Source: Nonomuraea coxensis DSM 45129
GTDB lineage: Bacteria > Actinomycetota > Actinomycetes > Streptosporangiales > Streptosporangiaceae
Direction: 5' to 3'
NCBI RefSeq assembly: GCF_019397265.1
Contig: NZ_CP068985.1
Coordinates: 4,630,501 to 4,694,500 of the forward strand
Length of the DNA: 64,000 nt
Each line of letters starts with the position of its first letter. The first letter of the stretch is position 1. The notes under the pieces are model-generated. The model saw only the letters and a list, made by a program, of their open reading frames with translations, was not told the origin of the DNA and did no database searches. A program made the position numbers and the translations under genes. This document shows, in pieces, positions 54,581-62,803 of this stretch.

Positions 54581-55020
54581 GCGCCCAATGCCGACAGGGC
54601 GGCGGCGAGCCGTGGGTCCGCCTGCGCGGCCTCCTCCAGGGCGGCCTGCAGCGTCTCCTCGTACGTACGGCCGGCCTCGGCGTGCCGGGCCCGGCCCGTC
54701 TCGGTGAGGACCGTGTAGACGCCGCGCCGGTCGTCCGGGCACAGATCCCGGTAGGCGAAGCCGGCCGCGTTCAGCCGCGCCACCAGGCGGGTCACCGAGC
54801 TCTGGTTGAGCCCGACCTTGTCGGCCAGCTCCTGCATGCGCAGCTCGCTCGTGGGTGAGGCGGCGAGGTGGCCGAGCGCGCGGAACTCCGACAGGCCGAT
54901 GCCGTGCCGGCGCTGCAGGGCGGTGGCGAGCCTGCTCTCCACGCGGGCGTGCAGCAGGAGTACGCGCTGCCAGGCGGCGGTGACGTCGGGGACGGGTGCA
55001 GGGGTGGTGGTGGCAGGCAT
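54571..55020 (-). CDS. MarR-family regulator of the SMR pair
   Basis: 149 residues. HARVESRLATALQRRHGIGL, SEFRALGHLAASPTSELRMQ and ELADKVGLNQSSVTRLVARL, NAAGFAYRDLCPDDRRGVYT (wing) form a standard MarR protein. GAGAGG precedes the ATG. It is divergent from two SMR genes, and a 13-bp inverted repeat joins the two promoters, so it almost surely represses both. Confidence 0.94.
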   Translation of the reverse strand: MPATTTPAPVPDVTAAWQRVLLLHARVESRLATALQRRHGIGLSEFRALGHLAASPTSELRMQELADKVGLNQSSVTRLVARLNAAGFAYRDLCPDDRRGVYTVLTETGRARHAEAGRTYEETLQAALEEAAQADPRLAAALSALGATP

Positions 55021-55060
55021 GGGACCTCTCGGTTCAGGAGACCGGCTTGACAGAAACATA

Positions 55061-55107
55061 TATGTACATGCAACATCCTGTCCGACCCAATCATTTGCAC
55101 GTACATA
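55061..55107. promoter_or_regulatory. Shared MarR operator of the SMR pair
   Basis: TATGTACATGCAA (55061-55073) and TTGCACGTACATA (55095-55107) are inverted copies matching at 12 of 13 positions, 21 bases apart, one facing each gene. Each contains a (A/C)(C/T)GTACAT core. This suggests a symmetric site controlling both directions. Confidence 0.75.
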
Positions 55108-55123
55108 CAAACAGGAGTCCTTG

Positions 55124-55456
55124 ATGGCCTGGATCCACCTGCTCATCGCCGCCGTCTTCGAAGTCGTCTTCGCCCTGGCGACCAACGCCACCGAAGGGTT
55201 CACCCGGCTCGGACCGTCCCTGCTCACGGCCGCGGCCGCGGCCGGCGGGATCTTCTTCCTGAGCCTGGCGCTGAAGACGCTGGACGTCGGCGTCGGCTAC
55301 ACCGTCTGGACCGGCATCGGCTCGGTCGGCACGGTCGTGCTGGGAGCCGTGATCTTCGGCGAGCAGATCACCCCCTGGAAGGCGCTGGCCTTCGTGCTCA
55401 TCATCGGCGGCGTGCTGGGACTCAAGCTCTCCGACCGTCTCTCCCCCGCCGCCTGA
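55124..55456 (+). CDS. SMR-family exporter subunit (guanidinium exporter-like)
   Basis: 110 residues, four helices. The conserved Glu is in LIAAVFEVVFALATNATEGF. FTRLGPSLLTAAAAAGGIFF, LSLALKTLDVGVGYTVWTGI and GSVGTVVLGAVIFGEQITPW resemble the SugE/Gdx type (TGIGxVGT signature) that exports guanidinium ions. It lies 35 bases before a paralog, so the two probably form an asymmetric heterodimer. It faces the MarR gene. Confidence 0.93.
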   Translation: MAWIHLLIAAVFEVVFALATNATEGFTRLGPSLLTAAAAAGGIFFLSLALKTLDVGVGYTVWTGIGSVGTVVLGAVIFGEQITPWKALAFVLIIGGVLGLKLSDRLSPAA

Positions 55457-55491
55457 CCACCATCACCCCCTTTTGCGAAGGAACCGTCATC

Positions 55492-55812
55492 ATGGCCTGG
55501 ATCTACCTCTCCATCGCGATCGTCTTCGAGATCGGCTTCGCCCTCGGCACCAACGCCACCCAGGGCTTCACCCGCCTGTGGCCGTCGGTCTTCACACTGC
55601 TGTCGGCCGCCGGCGGCATCTTCACCCTCAGCCTGGCGCTCAAGACGCTGGACGTCGGCGTCGGCTACACCATCTGGACGGGCATCGGCTCCATCGGCAC
55701 CGTCATCCTCGGCGCCCTCATCTACAAGGAGAAGATCACGCCCGCCAAGCTGGGCTCGTTCGCCGCCATCATCGGCGGTGTCGTCCTCCTCAAGGTCGCC
55801 GCGGGGATCTGA
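55492..55812 (+). CDS. SMR-family exporter subunit, partner of the previous gene
   Basis: 106 residues. MAWIYLSIAIVFEIGFALGT, NATQGFTRLWPSVFTLLSAA and LALKTLDVGVGYTIWTGIGS are nearly the same as in the first gene; both membrane Glu are kept. Paired SMR genes of this kind make a dimer of opposite topologies (compare EbrAB, YkkCD). AAGGA precedes the ATG. Substrate: probably a small cation such as guanidinium; not proven. Confidence 0.93.
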   Translation: MAWIYLSIAIVFEIGFALGTNATQGFTRLWPSVFTLLSAAGGIFTLSLALKTLDVGVGYTIWTGIGSIGTVILGALIYKEKITPAKLGSFAAIIGGVVLLKVAAGI

Positions 55813-55839
55813 TGTAGCTTTTCGTGAGGACGGCGCGCC

Positions 55840-56454
55840 GTGGCCACCAGAGACACCCCCGCAGCCGCGCCCGGCGACCCGCGCGTGCGCCGTACGCGGT
55901 CGGCCCTGGCCCGTGCGCTGATCGAGCTGGCCGAGGAGCGCGACCTGGCCCGGATCAGCGTCTCGGACGTGGCAGGGAGCGCGGGCGTGAGCCGCTCGGC
56001 CTTCTACGACCACTACCGTGACGTGCAAGAGCTGGCCGAGGACGCCTGCACCGCGATGATCGACGACCTGATCGACTCCCTGCCCGGCCCGGCGCTCGAC
56101 TCGGCGGACCTGGCCCGGGAGGCGATCGAGTCGCTGACGGCGTTCTTCGACCGATTGGCCGGGCACGCGGGGCTGTACCGCGCCCTGCTGGGCCCGCGGG
56201 GCAGCGCCCGGGTGGCCGGCCACATCCGCGGCCGCGTCGCCGCGGTCATCCACGACCGCCTGACGCACGCCGACGCCGACGGCTGGCCGGAACGGGTCCC
56301 GCACGACGTGACCGCCTCGTTCACCGCGGGCGCGCTCATCGGGGTCGCCGTCGACTGGCTGGAGCAGGGCTGCTCCCGGCCCCCGGCGACGATGGCCGCG
56401 GCCATCTGGCCGCTGGTGAATGCCCACTACCGCGTCAGCGCCAACGGGAGCTGA
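55840..56454 (+). CDS. TetR-family regulator
   Basis: 204 residues from a GTG with GAGGA. RVRRTRSALARALIELAEER, DLARISVSDVAGSAGVSRSA and FYDHYRDVQELAEDACTAMI form the helix-turn-helix; AGALIGVAVDWLEQGCSRPP is typical of the TetR_C_33-like ligand domain. It follows the SMR pair and precedes a decayed SDR gene, once its probable partner. Confidence 0.93.
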   Translation: MATRDTPAAAPGDPRVRRTRSALARALIELAEERDLARISVSDVAGSAGVSRSAFYDHYRDVQELAEDACTAMIDDLIDSLPGPALDSADLAREAIESLTAFFDRLAGHAGLYRALLGPRGSARVAGHIRGRVAAVIHDRLTHADADGWPERVPHDVTASFTAGALIGVAVDWLEQGCSRPPATMAAAIWPLVNAHYRVSANGS

Positions 56455-56489
56455 GCATCCCCCTTTCGATCATCGAAGGAGAACCCCCA

Positions 56490-57054
56490 TGTCCACTGCC
56501 GATGTGTCCGGCAAATCCCTGGCCGAACTCGTCTCCCTGCGCGGACGGCGCGCGGTCGTCACCGGCCGACCGCGCCGTGACCGAGCTCGGCGGCCTGGAG
56601 ATCTGGGTGAACAACGCCGGCATCTTCCCCGCCGTCCCCCTGCTGGAGATGAGCGAGGAGACGTGGGACCAGGTGTTCGCCGTGAACGCCCGCGGCGTCT
56701 TCGTCGGCGCGCGCGAGGCCGCGCGGCGCATGGCGGCACCGCGCCCGGACGGCCGCAGGGGCGGCGTCATCGTGAACATCGTCTCCACGGCGGGGTTTCG
56801 GGGCAGCGCGCCCGGCCTGGCCGCGTACGTCGGCTCCAAGCACGCCGCCCGCGGCCTCACCCGCGAGCCGGCTCTCGAACTGGCCCCGATGGGCATCCGG
56901 GTGCTGGGGGGTGGCGCCGAGCTTCGTCCCCACGGAGGGGAACCTGGCGATGGCTGCCGCGGCGGGCGTGAACGTCGCCCTGTTCTGCGCCTCGGACCTG
57001 TCGGCGTTCATGACCGGCAGCACGCTGCTCGCCGACGGCGGCGACACCGCCTGA
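56490..57054 (+). pseudogene. Broken short-chain dehydrogenase (SDR)
   Basis: The ATG (56490) opens MSTADVSGKSLAELVSLRGR then RAVVTG, the first SDR strand, but the TGxxxGIG cofactor loop and some 50 codons are gone and the frame shifts. The middle is intact in another frame: LEIWVNNAGIFPAVPLLEMS (NNAG), IVNIVSTAGFRGSAPGLAAY, YVGSKHAARGLTRE (YxxxK). After a G-run at 56903-56908 the frame slips again and ends ASDLSAFMTGSTLLADGG. At least two frame slips and one or two deletions make it inactive. Confidence 0.9.
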
Positions 57055-57063
57055 GCGCCGTGG

Positions 57064-57711
57064 TCAGCCCTGGTGCGTCTCCAGCGGATTGGCGGCGATC
57101 TTGCCGGCGACGTTCCTGCGCACCGACGCGGCGGCGGCGCTGTCCGGCTTGCGCCTGGCCTGGTCCTCGAAACAGCCGAGGAACTCCGCGCCGAAGCCCA
57201 GGCGCGGGTAGCGGGTGAGCACGTCCGCCCTGGCCCGCGCGGGGAACTCCTCCGCGTGCCGGCCCACGACCTCCCAGCTCGTCGCGACCTGCAGCAGATG
57301 CGCCTCGGGGTCGTCGGCCGCCGGGACGTCGTCGCGCATGTGCAGCACGATGATCTCGTGGGCTCGCGCGGCCCGTTCCTGCGGCCAGCCGGCGGCCACG
57401 GCGAAGACCCAGGCCAGCCGGCCCCCGGCGTCCTCGAACGGCAGCCGGTGGCTGTCGAAGGCGTCCGTCAGGCCGATGTCGTGCAGCAGCGCCGCGACGC
57501 AGAACAGCTCGTCGTCGAACGCGATCCCGTGGGCGCCGCCGTACATGACTCCCCACAGGTACGAACGGACGCAGTGGTTGAGCAGCGCGGGCGAGCAGAA
57601 GCGGGTCGCCACGGACAGGGCGGCGGAGGTCACGGGCGTGTCAGGGAACATGATCAGGTCGTCTTCCTCTGATCGGGGCGGATGCCGTTCCGGAGTGTAA
57701 TCGGCGATCAC
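57064..57711 (-). CDS. HD-domain hydrolase
   Basis: 215 residues from a GTG; an ATG at 57651 is an alternative start. The HD metal site is ALLNHCVRSYLWGVMYGGAH (His), VAALLHDIGLTDAFDSHRL (HD) and ARAHEIIVLHMRDDVPAADD (His). The pattern resembles cyanamide hydratase-like or phosphohydrolase members of the HD superfamily. The substrate is unknown. It is convergent with the SDR remnant. Confidence 0.9.
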   Translation of the reverse strand: MIADYTPERHPPRSEEDDLIMFPDTPVTSAALSVATRFCSPALLNHCVRSYLWGVMYGGAHGIAFDDELFCVAALLHDIGLTDAFDSHRLPFEDAGGRLAWVFAVAAGWPQERAARAHEIIVLHMRDDVPAADDPEAHLLQVATSWEVVGRHAEEFPARARADVLTRYPRLGFGAEFLGCFEDQARRKPDSAAAASVRRNVAGKIAANPLETHQG

Positions 57712-57803
57712 CGGGATGTGCCGGAGCGCGCGGTTGGACCCGCGCGGCGGGGGAAGCGATCAGCGGGTCAGGAGCATCGATCGCGAGCTCTCGGAGCAGG
57801 AGC

Positions 57804-58493
57804 ATGAACGAGTCAGCCGCAAGGCGGGGTGTCCGGATCGGCGCCGTCTGCTGGATCGCGGCGCTGCACAACCTCGTCGTCGAGTTACTGGTGGCGGCCG
57901 CCTGGCCGAGCCCCTACAGTTTCGCCCGCAACGCCATCAGCGACCTGGGCAACACCGCGTGCGGGCCGTTCGAGCAGATCGACGGCTCGACGCTCCAGGT
58001 GTGCTCGCCGCTGCACTGGCTGATGAACGGCTCGTTCGTCGCGTACGGGCTGCTGGTCGTCGCCGGAGCCGTGCTCACCCGCCGGGCGTGGCCGGCGAGG
58101 AGGTCGGCCACCGCCGGCCTGGTCCTGCTGGCGGTGTCCGGAGCGGGTGTGATCGTGGTCGGCCTGGTGCCGGAGAACGCCGACCTCGCCCTGCACAGCG
58201 TTCCCGCGCTCATCGGCTTCGTGGCGCAGAACGCGGCGATGGTCGCGCTCGGCGTCGCGACCACGCGCTCGGCCCCTTGGCTGTCGCGCTTCTCGGTGGC
58301 CTGCGGGGCGGCCGGGCTGGCGGCGACGGTCCTGCTGCTGGTCGGCATCGACCTCGGGCTCGGCTCCGGCGGCATGGAACGGGTGGCGGCGAATCCCCTG
58401 ACCCTCTGGCTCCTCGTCACCGGACTGTGGCTGCTGCGGCACGGAACGGCGGGGCGAGGTACGGCTACGTCGCCGGGAGGCCGACCGCGTTGA
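57804..58493 (+). CDS. DUF998 membrane protein
   Basis: 229 residues, ATG with GGAGCAGGAG. About six helices; the DUF998 signature is PYSFARNAISDLGNTACGPF with LVPENADLALHSVPALIGFV later. The role is unknown. Its end overlaps the end of the serine hydrolase gene by 29 bases on the other strand. Confidence 0.92.
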   Translation: MNESAARRGVRIGAVCWIAALHNLVVELLVAAAWPSPYSFARNAISDLGNTACGPFEQIDGSTLQVCSPLHWLMNGSFVAYGLLVVAGAVLTRRAWPARRSATAGLVLLAVSGAGVIVVGLVPENADLALHSVPALIGFVAQNAAMVALGVATTRSAPWLSRFSVACGAAGLAATVLLLVGIDLGLGSGGMERVAANPLTLWLLVTGLWLLRHGTAGRGTATSPGGRPR

Positions 58494-60120
58494 CCGCGTC
58501 GGCCTCGAAGTAGTCCGTCGTGGCGAAGGGGCCGGCGTGCTCCTCGAAGAAGCTCCTGACGCCGTCGAGCGAGTCGTGGACGATGACGTTCACCGCCTGC
58601 GTCCCGTCGGCGCTCGCCACCGCCATCGTCCACCTGGCGCCCCGGGGAAGCCGGCCGTACGCCTGTTTCAGCGAGCCCCAGAACCCGTCGAGGTCGGAAA
58701 TCCTGGAGACGACCATGACGTGCACCGTGGCGCCCTCCTCGTCGGCTCTCGGATGCACCCGGGCGTTGAGATGGAGATAGCGGGCGGCGCCGTGCTCGAA
58801 ATCGTAGATCGCGACGGTCTGGGGATCCTCGGCCGGGTCGGCGGGCGGCATCAGGAAATGCGTCTCGCTGATCGGCAGCAGCTCGTGGTCGAGCTGTTCC
58901 GGCTTGCCGAGCAGCCGCGCCTCCACGGGGTTCAGCGTGGATCCGAGGTGGAGCGTCCCGCCCTCGGACGTCACCTCGAAGCGGGCGCCGGGGCGTTCGT
59001 AGACCCCCTCGTACCTGGACAGGTCGAGGACGAGGGCCGGATCGGGCTCCGGCAGGCCGGGGACCGTGACCGTGCCGAGGCCGGCCAGGATCTCGCCGAA
59101 CACCTTCCGGTAGAGGCCGTCGCACGGCCCGGCGTTCGTCAGCATCGTCACGGCGAGGCCCGGCTCCGGCAGGATCCGCAGGCGGGCGCTCTGGCTGACC
59201 GCGCTGCCGTCGTGGGCGTAGACGGTCTGACCGTGCCAGTCGCACACGACGAGGCCGAGCGCCCACGCCGGCCCGAACATGTACGGCTCGGGCATCGGCA
59301 CCCGCGACCCCGTCATCTCGCGGATCACGCCGGGCGAGACGATCCTGGTGCCGTCCGGGGCCCTTCCCTCGTTGAGGAAGACGTACGCCAGCGTGAGCAG
59401 TTCCCGGGCGGTCGTGTTGACGTTGCCGCCGGGGCCGAAGGCGCGCGGCAGGTGACCCAGCGGCGACGGGACCGGCCCTTCGTCGAGGGACCGGACCAGG
59501 TGCCCGGTCGCGGCGCGGCTCTCGTCCACGTGCTCGCGGCGGGTGGTCGTCGAGGTCAGCCCCAGGGGGCCGAACAGGCGATCCCTCATGATGTCGTCCC
59601 ACCGCCTGCCGTCGATCACCTCCATGACACGGGCGAGGATCGCGTAGCCGAGGGCCGCGCTGTAGCCGTGGGTGTGGCCCAGGGGGTGGACCTGGGCGGC
59701 GCCGGCGATGTTCGCCACCATGCGCTCGTACACGTCGTCGTCCTCGCCCGGGTCGCCGTAGCTCTCCTCGATGCCGCTGGTGTGGTTGAGGAGATGACGG
59801 CAGGTCACCCGGGCGCTGACGCCGGGGTCGGCGACCCGGAACCCGGGCAGGTAGGTCCGCACCGGCTCGTCCAGGGCGACCTTCCCCTCGTCGACGAGTT
59901 GCATGAAGGCGAGCGCGGTCCAGGTCTTGGACACCGAGCCGCACTGGTAGACGGTGCCGGTCGTCGCGGGCTCGCCCGTGGAGACGTTCTTGACGCCGAC
60001 CGCGAAGTCGGTGACCTGGCCGCCGCTGAGGACGCCGATCACGGCGCTCGGGATCCGGTACTCCGCCAGCAGTTCGGAGACGCGCGCCCGCGTCCGGGGC
60101 ACGTCCAACGCTGTCACCAT
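58465..60120 (-). CDS. Serine hydrolase (beta-lactamase fold) with extra C-terminal domain
   Basis: 551 residues, no signal peptide. SxxK is SVSK in YQCGSVSKTWTALAFMQLVD; the YxN place is YSA in GHTHGYSAALGYAILARVME; and HxG is HDG in VYAHDGSAVSQSARLRIL. A lipocalin-like middle part follows (LSRYEGVYERPGARFEVTSE). Residues 470-551 add a separate small alpha/beta domain: ATVHVMVVSRISDLDGFWGS, ARWTMAVASADGTQAVNVIV, VHDSLDGVRSFFEEHAGPFA. That last domain looks like a dimeric ferredoxin-like fold and its fusion to a serine hydrolase is unusual. It is divergent from the regulator at 60328. Confidence 0.88.
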   Translation of the reverse strand: MVTALDVPRTRARVSELLAEYRIPSAVIGVLSGGQVTDFAVGVKNVSTGEPATTGTVYQCGSVSKTWTALAFMQLVDEGKVALDEPVRTYLPGFRVADPGVSARVTCRHLLNHTSGIEESYGDPGEDDDVYERMVANIAGAAQVHPLGHTHGYSAALGYAILARVMEVIDGRRWDDIMRDRLFGPLGLTSTTTRREHVDESRAATGHLVRSLDEGPVPSPLGHLPRAFGPGGNVNTTARELLTLAYVFLNEGRAPDGTRIVSPGVIREMTGSRVPMPEPYMFGPAWALGLVVCDWHGQTVYAHDGSAVSQSARLRILPEPGLAVTMLTNAGPCDGLYRKVFGEILAGLGTVTVPGLPEPDPALVLDLSRYEGVYERPGARFEVTSEGGTLHLGSTLNPVEARLLGKPEQLDHELLPISETHFLMPPADPAEDPQTVAIYDFEHGAARYLHLNARVHPRADEEGATVHVMVVSRISDLDGFWGSLKQAYGRLPRGARWTMAVASADGTQAVNVIVHDSLDGVRSFFEEHAGPFATTDYFEADAVNAVGLPAT

Positions 60121-60237
60121 GAGGGCCGCCTCATTCTGTCGATTCTTTTCCGGGCGGGAAAAGGCTACGTTGCGTTTCCAGAAGCGTCAACGAAAAGCCG
60201 TCAAAAAAGGGCTTCTACAAGGGAATGTCGCGCGAAT

Positions 60238-60297
60238 CGTTGCAACAGTATTGTCGATGAATGCAATTCGCCGCGAACGCTCGTTGCAATGTACTGT
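60238..60297. promoter_or_regulatory. Two direct repeats before the HTH_38-GbsR gene
   Basis: CGTTGCAACAGTATTGT (60238-60254) and CGTTGCAATGTACTGT (60282-60297) share a CGTTGCAA core and a GTA.TGT half. They lie 44 bases apart in the divergent gap, the second ending about 30 bases before the ATG. They may be binding sites of the downstream regulator. Confidence 0.65.
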
Positions 60298-60327
60298 GGG
60301 TGAACGCACCGACAGGAGGGCGGTCCG

Positions 60328-61263
60328 ATGCCCGGAGGCAGGCTGACCCACGACGACCGCCGTCAGATCGCGAGCTGGCTGGCCGAGGGGCTCGGCTACG
60401 CCGAGATCGCCAGGCGGCTCGGCAGGCCCACCTCCACGGTCAGCCGCGAAGTGGCCCGCAACAGCTCGCCCGGCGGCTACCTCGCCGACCGCGCCCAGCA
60501 GACCGCCGGGCGGCGCGCCCGGCGGCGCGGACCGGTCCCGGCCGCGGAGCCTCCGGGCGACGACGGGCCGGCCGAGTCCGTACGCGCCTTCGTCGAGGAG
60601 TTCGCGACGCTGCTGGTCGGGACGGGTCTCCCCCGGATGCCCGCCCGCGTGTTCGTCTGCCTGCTCACCGCCGGATCCGGGAGCCTGACGTCCGCCGATC
60701 TCGTCCGCGGCCTCCACGTCAGCCCGGCGTCGGTGTCCAAGGCCGTCGCCTACCTCGCGGCGATGGGGCTGGTCCGGCGCAGCCAGGACGCCGGCCGCCG
60801 CGAGCGTTACGTCGTCGACGACGACGTCTGGCTCCGGGCCCTCGTGGCAGACACCGGCGCACACGCCGAGGTCGCGGCGGCCGCGCGGCGCGGGATCGAC
60901 ATCCTCGGCCCCGGCACGCCCGCCGCCGCCCGGCTGGGCCGGATGGCGGGGTTCTTCGCCTGGATCAGCGAGCAGATGGACGGCGGCGGCCTCACCGACG
61001 CCGTCGCGGGCGACGCGCTCACCGTGGTGGCCGCGCTGGTGCACGCCGCCCGGCCGCTCACCGTGGACGACCTCGCCGCCGCGCTGGGCTGGCCCGCACG
61101 GCGGGCGGCGGCCGCCCTCGACGCGATCAGCCGCCGTCCGTCCCTTTCCGACCCGCTCGCCGTGGAGCGGGACGGGCGCGGCGCGTACGCCGTCGCCCCG
61201 AGACCCGACCGCCTGAGCCCCGCGCAACGCGACGCGCTGGCCGAGAGGTCCGCGCCGTCCTGA
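60328..61263 (+). CDS. Three-part regulator: HTH_38, GbsR-type and C-terminal winged helix
   Basis: 311 residues. Residues 1-50 are an IS30-transposase-like helix-turn-helix (LTHDDRRQIASWLAEGLGYA, EIARRLGRPTSTVSREVARN). Residues 85-200 are a GbsR/MarR winged helix (FVEEFATLLVGTGLPRMPAR, VFVCLLTAGSGSLTSADLVR, GLHVSPASVSKAVAYLAAMG). Residues 215-300 look like a second winged helix (VVAALVHAARPLTVDDLAAA, LGWPARRAAAALDAISRRPS). A 'GGxRxxRA' Arg-rich linker joins the first two. The domain order is known in actinobacteria but not studied to my knowledge. It is divergent from the serine hydrolase fusion. Confidence 0.88.
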   Translation: MPGGRLTHDDRRQIASWLAEGLGYAEIARRLGRPTSTVSREVARNSSPGGYLADRAQQTAGRRARRRGPVPAAEPPGDDGPAESVRAFVEEFATLLVGTGLPRMPARVFVCLLTAGSGSLTSADLVRGLHVSPASVSKAVAYLAAMGLVRRSQDAGRRERYVVDDDVWLRALVADTGAHAEVAAAARRGIDILGPGTPAAARLGRMAGFFAWISEQMDGGGLTDAVAGDALTVVAALVHAARPLTVDDLAAALGWPARRAAAALDAISRRPSLSDPLAVERDGRGAYAVAPRPDRLSPAQRDALAERSAPS

Positions 61264-61710
61264 TCATCCGGCGTCCCGCTGGTCGTAGGTCTCGCGGTGG
61301 GCGAGCACGTCGTCCATGTGCGTCTCGGCCCAGGACTTGAGGCCGCGCATCAGGTGGTGCAGGGACAGGCCGAGGCCGGTCAGCTCGTACGAGACCGTGA
61401 CCGGCACCGTCGGCTTCACCGTGCGCGTGAGGAGACCGTCCCGCTCCAGGGAGCGCAGCGTCTGCGTGAGCATCTTCTGGCTGACGCCGGCCAGCAGCCG
61501 GGACAGCTCCGAGTACCGCATCGCCCGGGGCTCGCCCGCGCAGTCCGCGTCCGGCCGGGCCGAGCCGCCGCTGCCGAGCGCGGCCAGGATCAGGGCGACC
61601 CACTTGTCGGAGATCCGGTCGAGCAGCTGACGGCTCGGGCAGGCCGCCAGGAAGGCGTCGTACTCCGCCTTGGCCTGCGCTCGCTGCTGGGCCGCCGTCG
61701 TCGTCGCCAT
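61264..61710 (-). CDS. HxlR-family regulator
   Basis: 148 residues from the ATG of MATTTAAQQ with GGAGGAG; a TTG five codons earlier overlaps that site. LLDRISDKWVALILAALGSG, AMRYSELSRLLAGVSQKMLT and QTLRSLERDGLLTRTVKPTV form the HxlR fold; the region between the first helices has Cys residues (ACPSRQ, DADCAGE) that could sense electrophiles. It is divergent from an aldo-keto reductase, a usual target of HxlR regulators. Confidence 0.93.
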   Translation of the reverse strand: MATTTAAQQRAQAKAEYDAFLAACPSRQLLDRISDKWVALILAALGSGGSARPDADCAGEPRAMRYSELSRLLAGVSQKMLTQTLRSLERDGLLTRTVKPTVPVTVSYELTGLGLSLHHLMRGLKSWAETHMDDVLAHRETYDQRDAG

Positions 61711-61741
61711 CGCCCGCTCCTCCAACCCGTGGGTGACCTAC

Positions 61742-61755
61742 GCACTTCGGAGTGC
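61742..61755. promoter_or_regulatory. HxlR operator
   Basis: GCACTTCGGAGTGC has perfect five-base arms around TCGG, close to the ACT-N4-AGT pattern of HxlR/YodB sites, in the gap between the two divergent genes. Confidence 0.7.
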
Positions 61756-61840
61756 CTGCTTCCTCTCAGGAAGCTACCCCACCATGCTGAAGCAAGGAGC
61801 CGTCAGGCACCACCCTCTTTCGACACCAGAAGGCAGAGAC

Positions 61841-62776
61841 ATGAGCACGTTCCCCACCTCGCTTCCCGGCGGCACCTGGACCCTGGGCGACCTGACCGTC
61901 ACCCGGTTCGGCTACGGCGCCATGCAGCTCGCCGGCCCCGGGGTGATGGGCCCGCCGGCCGACCACGACGGCGCGCTCGCCGTCCTGCGCGAGGCCGTCG
62001 GCCTCGGCATCACCCACATCGACACCAGCGACGCCTACGGGCCGCGCGTCACCAACCGGCTGATCCGCGAGGCGCTGCACCCGTACCCCGAGACGCTGCA
62101 CATCGTGACCAAGGTCGGCGCGATCCGCGACGAGCAGGGCGGCTGGCCCCCCGCCCGGCGGCCCGAGGACGTGCGCCGCGCCGTCCTCGACAACCTCGAA
62201 GCTCTCGGCCTCGACACGCTGGACGTGGTCAACCTCCGGCTCGGCGACGCCCGGGGCCCGCGGCCCGGCTCGCTCGCCGAGCCGTTCGAGACGCTCGTCG
62301 AACTCCAGCGGCAGGGCCTGGTCCGGCACCTCGGTGTCAGCAACGCGACGGCCGGGCAGGTCGCCGAGGCCCGCTCGATCGCGCCGATCGTGTGCGTGCA
62401 GAACATGTACAACCTCGCCCACCGCCAGGACGACGAGCTGATCGACGAGCTCGCCCGGCAGGACATCGCCTACGTGCCCTTCTTCCCCCTCGGCGGCTTC
62501 AGCCCCCTGCAGTCCTCGGCGCTCACGGCCGTGGCCGCCCGGCTGGACAGCACGCCGATGTCGGTCGCCCTGGCCTGGCTGCTGCACCGCTCGCCCAACA
62601 TCCTGCTCATCCCCGGCACCTCGTCCGTGGCGCACCTGCGCGAGAACGTCGCCGGCGCCGGGCTCTCCCTCTCCGGCGAGGACCTCGCCGAGCTGGACCA
62701 GATCGGCCGCGGGCAGCACCAGACCGCCAGGAGCGCGCAGGCCGGCGGCATGGGCGGCGACTCCGGCCGCACCTGA
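61841..62776 (+). CDS. Aldo-keto reductase
   Basis: 311 residues. LTVTRFGYGAMQLAGPGVMG at the start, the catalytic HIDTSDAYGPRVTNRLIREA (Asp, Tyr), then LHIVTKVGAIRDEQGGWPPA (Lys) and FPLGGFSPLQSSALTAVAAR, LIPGTSSVAHLRENVAGAGL (NADPH-binding). This is the AKR family that reduces aldehydes or ketones with NADPH. AAGG precedes the ATG. The divergent HxlR regulator probably controls it in response to reactive aldehydes. Confidence 0.93.
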   Translation: MSTFPTSLPGGTWTLGDLTVTRFGYGAMQLAGPGVMGPPADHDGALAVLREAVGLGITHIDTSDAYGPRVTNRLIREALHPYPETLHIVTKVGAIRDEQGGWPPARRPEDVRRAVLDNLEALGLDTLDVVNLRLGDARGPRPGSLAEPFETLVELQRQGLVRHLGVSNATAGQVAEARSIAPIVCVQNMYNLAHRQDDELIDELARQDIAYVPFFPLGGFSPLQSSALTAVAARLDSTPMSVALAWLLHRSPNILLIPGTSSVAHLRENVAGAGLSLSGEDLAELDQIGRGQHQTARSAQAGGMGGDSGRT

Positions 62777-62803
62777 GCCCCGCCGTCTCGGCGGGGCCGG
62801 GGG

